A stretch of 64,000 nt of DNA from Porphyrobacter sp. ULC335 (GCF_025917005.1 NZ_CP078091.1:310001-374000); one strand, 5' to 3'. Positions 50,426 to 58,693 are shown, numbered from the stretch's first letter. Notes: generated from the sequence alone by a model not told the origin. Program-made: numbers and translations.

Positions 50426-51013
50426 GTGAGCCGTATCGAGAAGCTGGCGCCGGACCAGTGGGACGCGCGCCTTGTCGCCGCGATCCAACCGGACAACCTG
50501 ACCGATCTGGAACAGGGCCTCACCCGTTACTTCGCGCATTGCCCCGAACAGGCGCTGGGCCTGATGGGCTTTGGCGGAGCCTTGAAGCGGAATCGCACCC
50601 TGCCCGACCGACTGGTCGAACTGGTGCGGCTGCGTGTCGCCTTCTTCAACCAGTGCCGTAGCTGCATGGCGATACGCTATTCCGATGCCGTGGCCGACGG
50701 CGTGACCGAGGGGCTGGTGTGCTCCTTGGAGCGCCCGCAGGAGGCCGAGAACCTCTCGGCGGCAGAAAAGGTCGCGATCCGTTACGGCGAGCTGATGGCG
50801 ACCGATCATCTGGCGATCGACGATGCGGTCTATGCCGACCTGCGCGCCCATTTCAGCGAGGCGCAGATTGTCGAACTCGGGATGACGGTCGCCTTCTTCG
50901 TCGGCTTCGGCAGGCTGGCTGCGACGTGGCACATGGTCGAGGAACTGCCCGAGGCATTCAAGACCGCCGAGAAAATCGCGCCGTGGGGCGTGGAAAAGAT
51001 CGAGGTACGGTGA
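50426..51013 (+). CDS. Carboxymuconolactone decarboxylase family protein (AhpD fold) with CxxC
   Basis: 195 residues. The CMD helix pair contains LVRLRVAFFNQCRSCMAIRYSDAV with the CxxC at about residues 73-76, followed by LSAAEKVAIRYGELMATDH. GTG start behind TGGGGAGAGAGAACC. The stop overlaps the following P450 start (TGATG), so it is tightly coupled to that enzyme. Function in the pathway unknown; peroxidase-like protection or decarboxylation are options. Confidence 0.85.
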   Translation: MSRIEKLAPDQWDARLVAAIQPDNLTDLEQGLTRYFAHCPEQALGLMGFGGALKRNRTLPDRLVELVRLRVAFFNQCRSCMAIRYSDAVADGVTEGLVCSLERPQEAENLSAAEKVAIRYGELMATDHLAIDDAVYADLRAHFSEAQIVELGMTVAFFVGFGRLAATWHMVEELPEAFKTAEKIAPWGVEKIEVR

Positions 51014-52278
51014 TGAACTCGCAACCCCAGATCAACCTGTTCGATCCCGCGCTCCAGCAATGCCCCTATGATGCTTACAAGCAGCTGCGCGACGAGGCTC
51101 CGGTCTACAACATTCCCGGCACGCAGATCTATGTCGTCAGCCGCTATGACCATGTGCGCGAAGTGCTGATGGACCCGGCGCGCTTCCCCTCGACCGCCAG
51201 CAACGAATTGCTGCGCGCCAGCCCGACCGATGCCGAACGCGGGCGCAAGGTTGCCGAACGCTTCCGCGAAAAGGGCTGGCTCCCCGCCCCCACCCTCGCC
51301 GGGCGCGACGATCCGAACCACAAGCAGATGCGTGCGATGTTCAACGAGGCGTTCAAGCCCTCCCGTATCAAGGACATCGACCCGCGCGTCGAAACGCTTG
51401 CCTACGAGCTGATCGACGCCTTCGTGGATGACGGCCATTGCGACTGGGTGCGCCAGTTCTGCGTGCCGCTGCCGCTGTTCATCATCGGCGAGCAGATGGG
51501 CGCCAAGCGCGAGGATATGTGGCGGATCAAGGGCTGGACCGATGCCTTCTTCCACCGCATCTCGCTGATGCTGCCCGAGGACAAGCATCTGGAGATGGTC
51601 GACCGCGAGATCGAGGCGCAGCATTACTTCCAGCCGATCTTCGAGCGCCTGCGCGAGCATCCCGATGGCTCGCTGATTTCGGTGCTGGTCAACACCGTGA
51701 TCGAAGGCTGGGGCCGCCCCCTCAATAACGAGGAACTCCACGCCGAGATGATGGCGGATACCTTCGTCGGCGGCAGCGAGACCACCACCAATGCGCTCGC
51801 GGCGGGAATGAAGCTGCTGATCGAGAACAAGGACGTGTGGCACAAGCTGAAGGCCGATCCCGACAAGTACATGCGCAACTTCGTCGAGGAGGTGTTGCGG
51901 CTGGAAAGCCCGGTGCAGAGCCTGATGCGCTTCACCCACAAGGACGTCGAGCTGGACGGCGTGACGATACCCGCCGGATCGGTCGTCAATGTCCGCTACG
52001 GCGCGGCCAACCGTGACGAGCGCTTCTTCGAATGCCCGGAAAAGCTCGATCTGGAGCGCCCCAAGGCGGGCGCGCATATGGCCTTCGGGTCGGGCACGCA
52101 CCACTGCCTCGGCGCCCCGCTGGCAAGGCGCGAGCTGACCTGGGGCTTTCAGGCGGTGGTCGACCGGTTCGAGGACATGGGCTTCGCGGAAGGCAAGAAC
52201 GACTTCACCTACCATCCGCACTTCCTGCTGCGATCGCTGAAGCAGCTCCACATCGAGTTCGAGGTGAAGAGGCGCTGA
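51013..52278 (+). CDS. Cytochrome P450 (no. 2)
   Basis: 421-residue soluble bacterial class-I-type P450. The I-helix motif is VGGSETTTN, the ExxR is EEVLRLESP, and the heme loop AFGSGTHHCLG has the thiolate Cys365, i.e. the canonical bacterial form. Clearly different from P450 no. 1. Sits between the CMD gene (1-base overlap) and Rieske oxygenase no. 3 (1 base between), so all three are one operon. No ferredoxin or reductase nearby. Confidence 0.94.
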   Translation: MNSQPQINLFDPALQQCPYDAYKQLRDEAPVYNIPGTQIYVVSRYDHVREVLMDPARFPSTASNELLRASPTDAERGRKVAERFREKGWLPAPTLAGRDDPNHKQMRAMFNEAFKPSRIKDIDPRVETLAYELIDAFVDDGHCDWVRQFCVPLPLFIIGEQMGAKREDMWRIKGWTDAFFHRISLMLPEDKHLEMVDREIEAQHYFQPIFERLREHPDGSLISVLVNTVIEGWGRPLNNEELHAEMMADTFVGGSETTTNALAAGMKLLIENKDVWHKLKADPDKYMRNFVEEVLRLESPVQSLMRFTHKDVELDGVTIPAGSVVNVRYGAANRDERFFECPEKLDLERPKAGAHMAFGSGTHHCLGAPLARRELTWGFQAVVDRFEDMGFAEGKNDFTYHPHFLLRSLKQLHIEFEVKRR

Positions 52279-52279
52279 C

Positions 52280-53611
52280 ATGGCAACGCTCCTGAAGCCG
52301 GTGCCGAACCGGATCGACGTTACCCCGCAGCCCATGCCGGCGCTGTCGGACAGGCCGATCGAGGGCAGCCGCTACTGGTCGCGCGAGTTCATGGACCGCG
52401 AGTGGGACGGCATCTGGACCAAGTCCTGGCTGATCGGCGGGCTCGCGGCGCAAGTCGCCAAGCCGGGCGACTTCTTCACCTACGACATCGGGCGCGAAAG
52501 CATCCTCGTGACTCGCGGCGAGGACGGCGTGGTGCGCGCCTTCTACAATGTCTGCCCGCACCGCGGCAAACGCCTCGTCATGGAGGAGGAAGGCCATTCC
52601 AAGCGGATCGCTTGTTCCTATCACGGCTGGCGTTTCACACCCGAGGGCGATCTGAATTTCGTCCCCTGCCCCGAGGATTTCCCGCAAGGCACACCTTGCG
52701 GGAAGGTGCGGCTCGAAGAGGTCCGCTGCGAGTTCTTCGCCAGCTTCGTCTGGGTCAATCTCGATCCGCAGGCGACCTCGCTCGCCGATCACCTCGGCCC
52801 GGTCGCCGACCAGATCGCGGGTTACCGGATGGAGCAGATGCACCGCACCCATTGGGTCACGCTGGAGGGCGACTGGAACTGGAAGTGCGTGCAGGACAAT
52901 TTCAACGAGAGCTATCACCTGCCCTTCGTCCACCCGCAAACCCGCTTCGTGATGGAGCAGAGCTACAAGGACTGCCAGTTCGATCTCTACGCGCCGCAGG
53001 GCCATGCGCGGATGTTCATGCCCGGATCACGGCCAGCGCGGAGCCTGCGCGGGCACACCGACACGGTGCTCGAAATGATGGCGAAAGAACTGACCTATTG
53101 GGGCCTCGACCCGGAGGACTTCCGCGATGATCCGCTGCGCACCCGCGAGGCGCTCCAGCAGGCCAAACGCGCGCTCGGGGCAGAGAAGGGATATGATTTC
53201 AGCCACTTCCACGATGCGCAGCTGACCGATCACTTCCACTACACGATTTTTCCCAACATCAGCTTCAGCCTGAAGCCCGATGGCTGCATCTGGCTGCGCG
53301 CCGATCCGCACCCGACCGATCCCGAGCGGTGCTATTTCGACATGTGGTACTTCACCTGGTTCCCCGAGGGCGTGGACCGTTACTATGCCTATTCGATGGG
53401 GCAGGAGGTCGACCGCACCGTCCCCGTCCCGCACCAGCGCGGCGTGGTGGGCGAACTCTCCTGCGGGCCGGGCATCGATCAGGATGTGAGCATCTGGAGC
53501 GAACAGCAGAAGGGCCTGCGCTCACGCGGCTACAAGGGCGGGCACCTGGCGGGGCAGGAGGCGCGGGTGCGGTTCTTCCACGATACGATCGACCGCTGGG
53601 TGGGGGACTAA
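52280..53611 (+). CDS. Rieske non-heme iron oxygenase, alpha subunit (no. 3)
   Basis: 443 residues. The Rieske ligands are C92/H94 (CPHRG) and C112/H115 (CSYHGW). The mononuclear iron site has H213 and H218 in NFNESYHLPFVHP with Asn/Glu before it, and a probable third ligand Asp lies in the DVSIWSEQQKGL segment. The inserted DFSHFHDAQLTDHFHYTIFPN region is typical of oxygenases of large substrates. Last gene of the CMD-P450-Rieske operon, followed by a palindromic repeat. Confidence 0.93.
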   Translation: MATLLKPVPNRIDVTPQPMPALSDRPIEGSRYWSREFMDREWDGIWTKSWLIGGLAAQVAKPGDFFTYDIGRESILVTRGEDGVVRAFYNVCPHRGKRLVMEEEGHSKRIACSYHGWRFTPEGDLNFVPCPEDFPQGTPCGKVRLEEVRCEFFASFVWVNLDPQATSLADHLGPVADQIAGYRMEQMHRTHWVTLEGDWNWKCVQDNFNESYHLPFVHPQTRFVMEQSYKDCQFDLYAPQGHARMFMPGSRPARSLRGHTDTVLEMMAKELTYWGLDPEDFRDDPLRTREALQQAKRALGAEKGYDFSHFHDAQLTDHFHYTIFPNISFSLKPDGCIWLRADPHPTDPERCYFDMWYFTWFPEGVDRYYAYSMGQEVDRTVPVPHQRGVVGELSCGPGIDQDVSIWSEQQKGLRSRGYKGGHLAGQEARVRFFHDTIDRWVGD

Positions 53612-53620
53612 CCACCACCT

Positions 53621-53741
53621 CGTCATTGCGAGGAGCCGCAGGCGACGAAGCAATCCATGGACGAAGGTCCGACGCAAGCGCGACTGACGTAAAGGCCGCT
53701 AACATCCGTTCATGGATTGCTTCGCTACGCTCGCAATGACG
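53621..53741. repeat. Palindromic repeat element, family A copy 2
   Basis: 121 bp. The left arm CGTCATTGCGAGGAG and right arm GCTCGCAATGACG are inverted, with inner GCAATCCATGG / CATGGATTGC. It lies between the convergent Rieske no. 3 and flavoprotein genes. Confidence 0.85.
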
Positions 53742-53743
53742 AA

Positions 53744-55363
53744 CTAAGCATTCGCCAGAGCCGCCGTGCGCCCCGCGATATACCCAAACGTCAACGCCGG
53801 ACCCAAAGTCCCCCCCGCGCCGGCATAAATCCCGCCGGTCGGACAGGCGATGGCATTGCCCGCGCCCAACAAGCCGGGGATCGGCTCCCCGTCATGCCCC
53901 AATATGCGCGCCTGTCCATCGGTGCGCGGCCCGCCATTGGTGCCGAGCAGGCCCGAAGCGATCTCCACTGCATAGAACGGCGCTTCGCGGATCGCGCCGA
54001 GCGTCACCGCTGTGCCTTCCCGCGATCGGTCGCCGTAGAAGTGGTCATAGGCGCTGGTGCCGCGCCCGAAATCGGGGTCGTGCCCTTCGTCGGCATGGAC
54101 GTTGAACCGCGCGACGGTTTCGGTCAGCGCCGCCGCATCAATCCCGATCTGCTCCGCCAGTCCCTCCAGCGTGTCGGCCCGCATCACCCAATCGGGGATC
54201 GGCTGACCCGGCTGGCGGGTGCCGAGGGGATAGCGCGCGGCATATTGCGCGTCGAAAATCAGATAGGCAGGCAGGTTGCGGTAATCATAACTCGCCGGAT
54301 CGAACTGGTGGAACACCCCGCCCAGCGCCGAGTAATTCGCCGCCTCGTTGCAGAAGCGCTGCGCTCGCCGGTTGACCATGATCCCGTGCGGCACGGTGCG
54401 TTCGATCAGGATGATCTGCGCGCGTTGTTCGCCGCTGGCCCACGGTGCGTCCGGCGTCACCAAGGTCGGCGCCCACCACGCGCTGGTCATGTTGCCGAGC
54501 TTCGCGCCTGCCGCCATCGCCAGCTTCAACCCGCCGCCGGTGCCGGTGGGCGGGCTGGCGGGGGCGGTGACAGGGCCGCGCAGGAAAGTCTGGCGCAATT
54601 CGGTGTCCCACTCGAAACCGCCGGTGGTGATGATGACGCCGCGCCTTGCGGTCATGGCGAAGGGCTGGCCGTCCTTCTCGCCTTCGATCCCGGTGATCCG
54701 GTCGCCGTCGCGCACCAGCTGCTTTGTCTCCACGCCGAGGATCGGCTCGATCCCGCGCTCGATGCAGGCCTTGAGCAGCCGCGCCACCATCGCCTGACCG
54801 AAGCCGCATTGCCGCGCCGCCATGCGCTGGCCCAGCACCTCCATTGGCGGCATGGCAGTCGCCCCGCCCAGCGGCGTTTCGCGCAGCATCAGCGGCTTGG
54901 GCTCTTCGATGGCGTAGATTTTTGCCGCCCACTCGCCGAGATCGCCCAAGCCGAACAGATCATGATCGAGCGCGCGGCTGCCTTCGGGCTTCGCGCCCGG
55001 GCGGTCGAGATAATAGTCGGGATAGCCGGGCAGCACCGCTACTTTCAGCGCCTCGATCCCCTCCAGAAACGCGAGCGCCTCCGGCCCCTTGTCGACAAAG
55101 GCCTCCAGCGTCTCGTCCACCAGATCGCCGTGATCGAGGCTGCGGAAATAGGCGAGCGCATCTGCGCGGCTGTCGGCCATTCCGGCGGCGCGCATCCGGG
55201 GGTTGTCCGCCACCCAGATCACCCCGCCCGAAATCGCCGAGGTGCCGCCGATACGATCCCACCGCTCGACCAGAGCGACCGACGCGCCCGCTTCGTGTGC
55301 CGCAAGCGCGGCGGTCATGCCAGCCGCGCCCGTTCCGAGAATGATGACGTCGACTTCTTTCAT
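53744..55363 (-). CDS. FAD-dependent 3-ketosteroid-dehydrogenase-like flavoprotein
   Basis: 539-residue FAD_binding_2 family protein. The FAD motif GTGAAGMTAALAAHEAG is at residues 10-26, and SGGVIWVADN follows. The C-terminal GGIYAGAGGTLGPALTFGYIAG resembles the Y-x-G-x-G-x-T-x-GPAxTFG signature of 3-ketosteroid Delta1/Delta4-dehydrogenases. It may dehydrogenate a cyclic ketone; whether the substrate is a steroid is unknown. The start at 55363 opens directly on the FAD strand (MKEVDVIILG). Divergent from the SDR at 55585. Confidence 0.87.
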   Translation of the reverse strand: MKEVDVIILGTGAAGMTAALAAHEAGASVALVERWDRIGGTSAISGGVIWVADNPRMRAAGMADSRADALAYFRSLDHGDLVDETLEAFVDKGPEALAFLEGIEALKVAVLPGYPDYYLDRPGAKPEGSRALDHDLFGLGDLGEWAAKIYAIEEPKPLMLRETPLGGATAMPPMEVLGQRMAARQCGFGQAMVARLLKACIERGIEPILGVETKQLVRDGDRITGIEGEKDGQPFAMTARRGVIITTGGFEWDTELRQTFLRGPVTAPASPPTGTGGGLKLAMAAGAKLGNMTSAWWAPTLVTPDAPWASGEQRAQIILIERTVPHGIMVNRRAQRFCNEAANYSALGGVFHQFDPASYDYRNLPAYLIFDAQYAARYPLGTRQPGQPIPDWVMRADTLEGLAEQIGIDAAALTETVARFNVHADEGHDPDFGRGTSAYDHFYGDRSREGTAVTLGAIREAPFYAVEIASGLLGTNGGPRTDGQARILGHDGEPIPGLLGAGNAIACPTGGIYAGAGGTLGPALTFGYIAGRTAALANA

Positions 55364-55443
55364 GCGGCGGTTAGACGCCCTGCGCGCGGCTTCCGGCAAC
55401 CCGTCATTTTGGCAAGGTGCGTTTGGCTTCCCCCTCCCCTACT

Positions 55444-55566
55444 CGTCATTGCGAGGAGCCGAAGGCGGAAGCGAAGCTGTTTCGCAGAAACACCCGGCAA
55501 TCCATGACCCGCCCATCGCGATTGCACGGTTGGTCGATGGATTGCTTCGCTACGCTCGCAATGACG
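55444..55566. repeat. Palindromic repeat element, family A copy 3
   Basis: 123 bp with inverted arms CGTCATTGCGAGGAGCCG and CGCTCGCAATGACG and an inner GATGGATTGCTTCG shared with copy 2. Unlike the other copies it lies in a divergent promoter region, ending 19 bases before the SDR ATG, so it will form part of that gene's leader or promoter. Confidence 0.85.
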
Positions 55567-55584
55567 AGACAGAGAGGAACCACA

Positions 55585-56361
55585 ATGAAACTGGCAGGAA
55601 AAATCGCCGCGATCACCGGGGGCACGGCGGGCATGGGGCGCGGCATCGCCGAGGCGTTCCTGGCCGAGGGCGCAAGCGTCGCACTGTTCGCGCGGAACGC
55701 GGACAAGGGCGCGAAGGTGCTGGAGGAACTGGGAGCCGGTGACCGCGCTATCTTCATCGCGGGCGACGTGATGGAGCAGTCCGACCTCGAAGGCTTCGTC
55801 GACAAGGTCATCGCCCATTTCGGCACGCTCGACATCCTCGTGAACAATGCGGGCGGCGCGGGCGATTTGCAGCCTTTGGTGAACCTCTCCGACCACGCCT
55901 TTGACGAGGCGATGAAGTGGAACGTCTATTCGACCTTCTGGGCCACCCGCCGCGCGCTGCCGGTGATGCTGGGCAAGGGTGACGGGCGCGTGATCAACAT
56001 CTCCTCGATGGAGGGCAAGCACGGCAAGGCGGTGCTGACAGCTTACAGCGCCGCCAAGCACGCGGTGAACGGCATGACCAAAAGCCTCGCCCGCGAAGTC
56101 GGCGTTCAGGGCGTTACGGTCAACGCGATTTGCCCCGGGATCGTCATCACCGACATCATCAAGAACAACGGCCCCGCCACTGCGAAAGCGATGGGCATGG
56201 AGCTGGACGAGATGATCGCCATGTTCGCGGCGGATTCGGCGATCAAGCGGCCGAACACGGTCGAGGAAGTGGCGGCGGTTGCCGTGTTGCTCGCCAGCGC
56301 GGCAGGGGCAGGGATCACCGGCCAGCAGATCAGCGTCGATGGCGGGACGGCGCAGTACTAG
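55585..56361 (+). CDS. Short-chain dehydrogenase/reductase (SDR)
   Basis: 258-residue classical SDR: TGGTAGMGRG (residues 11-20), NNAGG near 85, catalytic Ser in NISSMEGKHG and YSAAK near 153, and the C-terminal TGQQISVDGGTAQY. ALFARN after strand 2 suggests NADP(H). Start ATG behind AGAGAGGAACCAC. The promoter must lie in or before the repeat element just upstream. The parS-containing region follows the stop. Confidence 0.9.
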   Translation: MKLAGKIAAITGGTAGMGRGIAEAFLAEGASVALFARNADKGAKVLEELGAGDRAIFIAGDVMEQSDLEGFVDKVIAHFGTLDILVNNAGGAGDLQPLVNLSDHAFDEAMKWNVYSTFWATRRALPVMLGKGDGRVINISSMEGKHGKAVLTAYSAAKHAVNGMTKSLAREVGVQGVTVNAICPGIVITDIIKNNGPATAKAMGMELDEMIAMFAADSAIKRPNTVEEVAAVAVLLASAAGAGITGQQISVDGGTAQY

Positions 56362-56391
56362 GCCGCCTCCAGACCGGTGCCATTGGGCGCC

Positions 56392-56431
56392 AGACCCCGG
56401 CTAGACCCCCTCTAGACCCCGGTTAGACCCC
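56392..56431. repeat. Four AGACCCC direct repeats phased at exactly 11 bp
   Basis: AGACCCC begins at 56392, 56403, 56414 and 56425, with variable 4-base spacers (GGCT, CCTC with one extra C, GGTT). The 11-bp period is about one helical turn. Immediately left of the parS palindrome, between convergent SDR genes. Confidence 0.8.
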
Positions 56432-56454
56432 TTTCAGGCTGCGGCAGGCGGCAC

Positions 56455-56470
56455 TGTTTCACGTGAAACA
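56455..56470. promoter_or_regulatory. parS centromere-like ParB-binding site
   Basis: Perfect 16-bp palindrome TGTTTCACGTGAAACA, identical to the consensus parS of chromosomal ParABS systems. It is flanked symmetrically by AGGCGGCA (56446-56453) and TGCCGCCT (56472-56479), giving a 34-bp near-perfect palindrome with one mismatched pair. Intergenic between two convergent genes. In bacteria such sites cluster near oriC and load ParB for segregation. Confidence 0.92.
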
Positions 56471-56486
56471 ATGCCGCCTCGCCGAT

Positions 56487-57299
56487 TCACGCCTGCAACT
56501 TTGCCATCGCCGCGCCAATCGCCGCCGCGACATCACCGGCCTGCGGATTGCCACGCATCGCGAGGCCGCCGTTGGGTTGGATATTCGCCCCCGTGACATA
56601 GGCCTGATCGGTGCTGAGCCACAGGCAGGCATGGGCGACATCGTCCACCGTATTGAGCCTACCCATCGGATAACGCGGCAGAAATGCGTCGGTCAGGCCC
56701 GGCACCTGGAAGCTCTCGTGCGTCATCGGGCTGTCGGTGAAGGCAGGGGAGACGGTGTTGGCCTTGATCCCCAAGTGCCCGTAATCATTGGCAACACACT
56801 CGATCAGCGCCTCAGAACCGCGCTTGGTGCCGATATAGGCGGCGTGGTTGGTGATGATCGCCTTGGTGGTCGCCGAAGACAGGCTGATCAGCGAACCGCC
56901 AGTAGGGGCTTGCGCGCTCATAACCCTCACGAAAGCCTGAAGAAAATGGTGCACGCCCTTGAACTGGAGATCAACGATCTGGTCGAGCTGTTCGTCGGTG
57001 ATTTCTTCCATGCTGGCGAGCAGGCCCCAGCCGGTGGTGTTGATCGCGATGTCGACCCGCCCGAAAGTAGCCGCCGCCTTGTCGGCCATGGCGTTGACCT
57101 CGGGCTTGGAGGAAATGTCGCACAGGGCATATTCTCCTCCGATTTCAGAGGCTAATGCCGCCAGCGGGCCTTCCTTGCGGCCCGCAACCATCACTTTGGC
57201 ACCCTCCTTGGCGAACAGGCGGGCGATGGTCTGTCCCATGTTCCCCTCCGACGCTGCGCCCAGCACGACCGCTGTCTTGCCCTCTAACTGTCCCATCAT
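56487..57299 (-). CDS. Divergent SDR-family oxidoreductase
   Basis: 270 residues. The fold is SDR, but the motifs are unusual: the glycine motif reads GAASEGNMGQT and the NNAG position reads INTTGWG. The catalytic Tyr/Lys are present as YIGTK, with a Ser in LSSATTKAI. The C-terminal GANIQPNGGLAM is normal. The start at 57299 lies behind GGGAGAGGAGACAC. Divergent from the NTF2 gene at 57421. Some such proteins are enoyl reductase-like; the substrate is unknown. Confidence 0.86.
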   Translation of the reverse strand: MMGQLEGKTAVVLGAASEGNMGQTIARLFAKEGAKVMVAGRKEGPLAALASEIGGEYALCDISSKPEVNAMADKAAATFGRVDIAINTTGWGLLASMEEITDEQLDQIVDLQFKGVHHFLQAFVRVMSAQAPTGGSLISLSSATTKAIITNHAAYIGTKRGSEALIECVANDYGHLGIKANTVSPAFTDSPMTHESFQVPGLTDAFLPRYPMGRLNTVDDVAHACLWLSTDQAYVTGANIQPNGGLAMRGNPQAGDVAAAIGAAMAKLQA

Positions 57300-57351
57300 G
57301 TGTCTCCTCTCCCTCAAGCGAGTAACACGGCGCGGCCCACCCTCACCCTTC

Positions 57352-57371
57352 CCAAAAGTGGGCATTGTCGC
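57352..57371 (+). promoter_or_regulatory. Candidate shared operator/promoter motif, copy 2
   Basis: CCAAAAGTGGGCATTGTCGC, 50 bases before the NTF2 ATG at 57421 in a divergent region. Matches 39297-39316 at 18 of 20 positions. Confidence 0.4.
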
Positions 57372-57420
57372 TTGCGCCCCTCGGGGCCGATAGCCGGTCC
57401 CAACAAAGGGAGAGCGAGCG

Positions 57421-57831
57421 ATGTTTACAGGGCCTCTGGAGGATCGCGTGGCGATCACCGAATTGAACGGCACCTATGCCGATGGCGTGGTGCGGATCGA
57501 TGCCGACACCTGGGCGACAGTCTGGGCGGACGATGCCGACTGGGACCTGATGGGGCACAAGACCAAGGGCAAGGAGGCGATCGTGGCCTTCTGGAACGGC
57601 GCGATGGGCGGGCTGGAGGCAGTCAGCTTCCACTGCGTGCCGTGCATGATCGAAGTCACCGGAAACACAGCGAAATCCCGCGTCCAGACGCAGGAAATCC
57701 TCAAGCCCAAGGACGGCAAGGCGCGCCATGTTGGCGGGCTTTACGAAGACACGCTGGCGAAGATCGACGGGCGCTGGCTGTTCACTTCGCGCACATTCAA
57801 GATCGTCGCCGAATTCGGCGTGGAGGGCTGA
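57421..57831 (+). CDS. NTF2-like / SnoaL-fold protein
   Basis: 136 residues: LEDRVAITELNGTYADGVVRIDADTWATVWADDADWDLMG followed by KGKEAIVAFWNGAM and a WLFTSRTFKIV strand near the end. Start behind AAAGGGAGAGCGAGCG. First gene of a unit with the ABM-like gene (5 bases behind) and mobA. Likely isomerase, dehydratase or binding protein; undetermined. Confidence 0.84.
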   Translation: MFTGPLEDRVAITELNGTYADGVVRIDADTWATVWADDADWDLMGHKTKGKEAIVAFWNGAMGGLEAVSFHCVPCMIEVTGNTAKSRVQTQEILKPKDGKARHVGGLYEDTLAKIDGRWLFTSRTFKIVAEFGVEG

Positions 57832-57836
57832 TACCA

Positions 57837-58178
57837 ATGGCAAAAATCCTGATTTCCGCACAGATCGACCTCGACCCCGCCCAGCGTGAAGAGGCCCTGC
57901 GTAGCGCCCGCCCGCACATCGAGGCCGCGCTCGCGGAAAAGGGCTGCATCCACTACGACTGGAGCGCCTGTTCGATGAACCCCGCGCGGGTCAACGTCTT
58001 CGAGGAGTGGGAAAGCGAGGAGGCGCTCGCGGCGCACTTCAAGGATCCTGCCTACACAGGGATGCGCGATCACATCGGCCAGTTCGGGATTACCGGCGCC
58101 GTCAGCGCCAAGTACCGCGTCGATGCCGAAGGCCCGGTCTACAACGCCGAAGGCAATGCGACCGAGGCGTTTGACTAA
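57837..58178 (+). CDS. Antibiotic biosynthesis monooxygenase-like protein (quinol monooxygenase family)
   Basis: 113-residue dimeric alpha/beta-barrel protein with ILISAQIDLDPAQREEALRSA, the GCIHYDWS strand and VNVFEEWESEEALAAHF, the standard ABM pattern (family of YgiN and ActVA-Orf6). Members oxidise quinols without a cofactor, or are stress-related. The 3' end overlaps the mobA start by 23 bases. The chosen ATG is the only one before the first conserved strand. Confidence 0.85.
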   Translation: MAKILISAQIDLDPAQREEALRSARPHIEAALAEKGCIHYDWSACSMNPARVNVFEEWESEEALAAHFKDPAYTGMRDHIGQFGITGAVSAKYRVDAEGPVYNAEGNATEAFD

Positions 58179-58689
58179 CCTGCTCGGGGCGATCCTTGCC
58201 GGCGGTCAGGCACGGCGGTTCGGCAGCGACAAGGCGCAGGCGATGTATGAAGGCGAGCGGCTGATCGACCGGGTCGCTGCGGCACTTTGCGTACAGTGCG
58301 AAAGCGTGGTGGTGTGCGGGCGCGAGGAGGCGGGGTTCACCTGCATCCCCGACTGGCCGGAGGCGGGTCTCGGCCCGCTCGGCGGGCTCGCCGCGGCGCT
58401 GCGGCATGCTGCGGACGGGAACTTCACCCACGTGCTCTCCGCCGGAGTCGATGTGCCTGATTTGCCGCACGATCTCGCCGCGATACTGGCGGGAGAAAGT
58501 GCGGCCATCGTGGAAAGTCAGCCGGTCGTCGGGCTCTGGCCTGTCGCCAAAGCCTCTGCTCTCGAAGCGTTTCTCAGCGGCGGAGGAAGATCACTCTACC
58601 GCTTCGCCGACCACATCGGCGCGCGGCAGATCGAGCTTCAAGCGCCGCTGATGAACGTCAACCGGCCGGAGGACCTGCCCCCGGCCTGA
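58156..58689 (+). CDS. mobA: Molybdenum cofactor guanylyltransferase
   Basis: Attaches GMP to molybdopterin to give the bis-MGD cofactor used by DMSO-reductase-family enzymes. 177 residues. The nucleotidyltransferase motif GAILAGGQARRFGSDKA is at residues 11-27, then GLGPLGGLAAAL and the metal-type GVDVPDLP. ATG at 58156 overlapping the ABM gene; a TTG at 58171 (MTNLLG) is a good alternative. Its position 1.1 kb from a molybdopterin oxidoreductase gene suggests dedicated cofactor supply. Confidence 0.87.
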   Translation: MRPRRLTNLLGAILAGGQARRFGSDKAQAMYEGERLIDRVAAALCVQCESVVVCGREEAGFTCIPDWPEAGLGPLGGLAAALRHAADGNFTHVLSAGVDVPDLPHDLAAILAGESAAIVESQPVVGLWPVAKASALEAFLSGGGRSLYRFADHIGARQIELQAPLMNVNRPEDLPPA

Positions 58690-58693
58690 GGCG

